In this document: positions 62,570-64,000 of the stretch, one piece after another
Position numbering within the stretch: the first letter of the stretch is position 1
How the letters are laid out: every line of letters starts with the position of its first letter
NCBI GenBank assembly: GCA_937146805.1
Contig: CAKZRR010000018.1
Span: 1 to 64,000 of the forward strand
Length of the DNA: 64,000 nucleotides
Source of the DNA: an uncultured Owenweeksia sp.
Lineage (GTDB): Bacteria; Bacteroidota; Bacteroidia; Flavobacteriales; Schleiferiaceae
Direction of reading: 5' to 3'
The notes under the pieces: model-generated
Databases searched by the model: none
Seen by the model: the letters and a program-made list of their open reading frames with translations, nothing else
Told to the model about the DNA's origin: nothing
Program-made: the position numbers and the translations under genes

Positions 62570-62584
62570 AGAAGAGTGTGTTGG

Positions 62585-62592
62585 CAAATATA
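62585..62592 (-). promoter_or_regulatory. -7 box for the GWxTD-LpxL-GT2 unit
   Basis: Minus-strand TATATTTG, exact TAnnTTTG, about 16 bases before ATG 62569. It overlaps the end of the longer frame. Confidence 0.55.
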
Positions 62593-62621
62593 AAATTAGA
62601 CAAGGAAAGTAAAAAACGTTG

Positions 62622-62650
62622 TTTGTGGATTAAAAATATTTTTACTTTTG
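62622..62650 (+). promoter_or_regulatory. Promoter for tRNA-Ser
   Basis: TTTG at 62622-62625 and TACTTTTG at 62643-62650, 17-base spacer, 47 bases before the tRNA. Divergent from the -7 box at 62585-62592. Confidence 0.65.
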
Positions 62651-62697
62651 CGCCCTCACAATTGAGGACTAATATTTCTCAAAAAGGTGTTCGACTT

Positions 62698-62782
62698 GGA
62701 GAGATGGCAGAGTGGTCGAATGCGGTAGTCTTGAAAACTATTGACCTTCACGGGTCCGGGGGTTCGAATCCCTCTCTCTCCG
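62698..62782 (+). tRNA. tRNA-Ser (anticodon UGA)
   Basis: 85 nt, a class II tRNA. Acceptor GGAGAGA pairs with TCTCTCC; the anticodon arm reads AGTCTTGAAAACT with anticodon TGA; a long variable arm follows and the T-arm is GGGGGTTCGAATCCCTC. CCA is not encoded (discriminator G then CAAG). It is followed by a terminator. Its last 18 bases are partly repeated at 62949-62965. Confidence 0.96.
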
Positions 62783-62788
62783 CAAGGT

Positions 62789-62826
62789 AAAGCCCCGAAA
62801 CGTTATTCGTTTCGGGGCTTTTTGCT
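62789..62826 (+). terminator. tRNA-Ser terminator
   Basis: AAAGCCCCGAAACG, 5-base loop, CGTTTCGGGGCTTT: a 14-bp stem with a T-rich tail. It is 6 bases past the tRNA. Confidence 0.88.
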
Positions 62827-62864
62827 TTCATGCCAAACCGAGCTTGCTTGAGTGAAGGCATGAA
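62827..62864. repeat. Inverted repeat after the tRNA-Ser terminator
   Basis: TTTCATGCC at 62827-62835 pairs with GGCATGAAA at 62856-62864 around a 20-base loop. It is not followed by a T-run. Its purpose is unclear; it is one of several hairpins clustered here. Confidence 0.5.
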
Positions 62865-62869
62865 AACAA

Positions 62870-62903
62870 AAAGCCAAGGCTGCGTTAGCAGACCTTGGGC
62901 TTT
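62870..62903 (+). terminator. Second terminator-like hairpin
   Basis: AAAGCC AAGG CTGC, loop GTTA, GCAG A CCTT G GGCTTT: a 14-bp stem with two single-base bulges, followed by TATTTTGA on the plus strand. Confidence 0.55.
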
Positions 62904-62948
62904 ATTTTGATCACGGTTTCCTGCCAAGGGATCACGACTGTAGGGAGT

Positions 62949-62965
62949 AATCCCTCTCTCTGCAA
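62949..62965 (+). repeat. Partial copy of the tRNA-Ser 3' end
   Basis: AATCCCTCTCTCTGCAA here against AATCCCTCTCTCTCCGCAA at 62767-62785, a 2-base deletion apart. It lies 180 bases downstream in the same orientation. Short copies of a tRNA end are often left where integrases act, but no integrase is nearby, so it may be a relic or chance. Confidence 0.5.
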
Positions 62966-63007
62966 TACAACCCCATATTAAACGAAAGTTTGGTATGGGG
63001 TTGTATT
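62964..63007. repeat. 14-bp inverted repeat with inner GAAA tetraloop stem
   Basis: AATACAACCCCATA (62964-62977) pairs exactly with TATGGGGTTGTATT (62994-63007). Inside, AAAC GAAA GTTT forms a second stem capped by a GNRA loop. It may be part of an RNA hairpin, but no run of Ts follows on either strand. Confidence 0.6.
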
Positions 63008-63097
63008 AAAGCAGGTAATGTATCTTTTAAGGAGATTTCTCCAAAAAGGTAGCTCCCTAAAGAACTGCCTTTGTAGTAACTGTTACAGCTTATTATT

Positions 63098-63439
63098 TTA
63101 ACACAAACCGCTGAGCGAAGCCTTAGCCGCTTGTATATTGGCATTAAACGCTGTTAATTGTCCTGCACCTACGCATGAGCGAATGTTTTCCAAGGAATCA
63201 ATGTAGGCATTGGCAGCTGCTTTAAAGGCATCGCAATTTGCTTGCGTTGGGTTAGTTCCATATGCAATGGCTGCGTTATTCATGGCGGTTAGCTCGGCCT
63301 GAACACTGGATGACCAGTTTACATAATTAGCACAAGGCCCACCCGAGCCAGTAGGTCCGGATGATTTATCATCCTTGCTGCAACTACTCAAACTGATAAA
63401 AAGCAGGCTAAGCCCAACGAGGTAAAGATTTGTTTTCAT
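63098..63439 (-). CDS. Small lipoprotein of unknown function
   Basis: A 113-residue lipoprotein (MKTNLYLVGLSLLFISLSSC, Cys20). The mature part starts with a Gly/Ser/Pro linker (SKDDKSSGPTGSGGP) and then a helical, cysteine-containing domain (CANYVNWSSSVQAELTAMNN, QANCDAFKAAANAYIDSLENIRSCVGAG). Four Cys after the linker (PCAN, ANCD, RSCV, SGLC) could form two disulfides. No recognised family. It stands alone. Confidence 0.65.
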   Translation of the reverse strand: MKTNLYLVGLSLLFISLSSCSKDDKSSGPTGSGGPCANYVNWSSSVQAELTAMNNAAIAYGTNPTQANCDAFKAAANAYIDSLENIRSCVGAGQLTAFNANIQAAKASLSGLC

Positions 63440-63648
63440 AAGATAATTTGGTTTTAAAATTTATCGAAGTTATAAAAATGTAAGTTCAAGTCATAACTGC
63501 AACACGTATTTGATTATTAGTAAAGGTTAAAATATCGTTAGGTTAGTATGTAGTAATATTTGATGTATGTAACCATTTTCTTCCTTTTCAAGACTCTGCA
63601 AATAGAGCGAGAAGAAAAACAAACCGGGACTTGCAGGGCTTTTAAAGG

Positions 63649-63915
63649 TTAATCTTTTAGGGAATAGTTTTTAACTTTAACTCTATATCGGTATGTCAGA
63701 TACTTTTTATCAACAAATGACTCAATTGAAATGATTTTATCTGTTTTAATTTGATACTTTCTTTCTAATTCCTCTTTTACCAACTCCAAACGTTTTTCTT
63801 TATCTCCGATTGAATCAAATTTGACTTTCACACTATATGTAGCCGAAGAAGAATCTTCTTGTGATATGAGACAATCAAATGATCTTATAATTTGTGCTTC
63901 AGATGTATTGCTCAC
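63649..63915 (-). CDS. Small uncharacterised protein
   Basis: An 88-residue frame with GTG start at 63915. It is polar and Lys/Glu-rich (RLELVKEELERKYQIKTDKI), mixed alpha/beta with no signal or membrane segment. No family is recognised. It could be a real small gene because codon use looks like the neighbours, but the start is weak and no ribosome-binding signal is evident. Confidence 0.35.
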   Translation of the reverse strand: MSNTSEAQIIRSFDCLISQEDSSSATYSVKVKFDSIGDKEKRLELVKEELERKYQIKTDKIISIESFVDKKYLTYRYRVKVKNYSLKD

Positions 63916-63953
63916 GAATAAAAAAATACAATAGTGTCCGATAAAAGTATTTA

Positions 63954-63983
63954 AAGAAGTTCAAACCGTGGTTTGAACTTCTT
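63954..63983. repeat. Perfect 14-bp palindrome near the window end
   Basis: AAGAAGTTCAAACC, two-base spacer, GGTTTGAACTTCTT. It lies about 40 bases upstream of the GTG of the 88-residue frame and next to the window edge, and may be the terminator of a gene beyond it; no T-run follows. Confidence 0.5.
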
Positions 63984-64000
63984 ATGGTTATTTTGTGTTT

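Noticed and set aside
62578-62790. Plus-strand frame of 70 codons ending in the tRNA-Ser
   Set aside because: It runs through the tRNA gene and its promoter.
1-64000. CRISPR arrays, rRNA genes, insertion sequences, riboswitches
   Set aside because: No regularly spaced repeats, rRNA signatures, transposase frames or known aptamer motifs were seen by eye.

Overview
The window is AT-rich DNA from a Bacteroidota bacterium, most likely a free-living (perhaps marine) Flavobacteriales-type organism; the family cannot be fixed from the sequence. The evidence is consistent. Promoters carry the Bacteroidota -7 box TAnnTTTG rather than a TATAAT box. The primary sigma factor is the short form without region 1.1. 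There are type IX secretion (T9SS) cargo tails plus a porT gene, a tmRNA with the tag GENNFALAA, a TamL-type OMP85 lipoprotein, GWxTD and LruC proteins, a fused 2-oxoacid dehydrogenase E1, and tRNAs without an encoded CCA. No phage module, transposase, rRNA or CRISPR array was seen.

Layout. 1-6.7 kb: two giant secreted proteins on the minus strand, the first cut by the window edge. 6.9-12.1 kb: an outer-membrane barrel, tmRNA on the minus strand, then a plus-strand run of a T9SS cargo protein, an AlaDH/PNT-like dehydrogenase, and two acyltransferases resembling the glycine/ornithine-lipid pair GlsA/GlsB. 12.1-20.7 kb: minus-strand housekeeping genes (rpe, rpoD, pnp, rpsO, accD, class I aldolase, tamL). 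20.7-31.2 kb: rRNA methyltransferase, T9SS cargo, EamA transporter, FAD oxidoreductase, small unknowns, a vapBC-yidD-PD40 lipoprotein run, cysS, folE and an orphan lipoprotein. 31.2-37.5 kb: a perfect inverted repeat, an Asp-box propeller protein, a FadL-type channel and a Ser/Arg-rich lipoprotein. 37.6-40.2 kb: proS, an unknown, tRNA-Glu and rpsT. 40.3-46.5 kb: ubiE-porT, and an aspC-DUF4254-GT9-trkH operon.

46.6-54.6 kb: a small membrane protein, a 0.6 kb non-coding stretch, an LruC lipoprotein, and a polysaccharide block (two GT2 enzymes, a secreted unknown and an O-antigen-ligase-like polymerase). 54.7-58.1 kb: fused E1, xerD, aroQ. 58.1-62.6 kb: T9SS cargo, GT2, LpxL-like acyltransferase and GWxTD protein. 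62.7-64 kb: tRNA-Ser, a cluster of hairpins, a short copy of the tRNA 3' end, and two small unknown genes.

Themes: envelope biogenesis (TamL, YidD, PorT, LpxL, aminolipid acyltransferases, glycosyltransferases) and cell-surface proteins dominate, mixed with core metabolism and translation genes. Several open reading frames as naively extended start upstream of, or inside, a clear -7 box; the starts given here were moved downstream accordingly. No unmistakably new system was found. The best candidates for a second look are the gene couplings, the inverted repeats, and the lipoprotein signal on a T9SS cargo.
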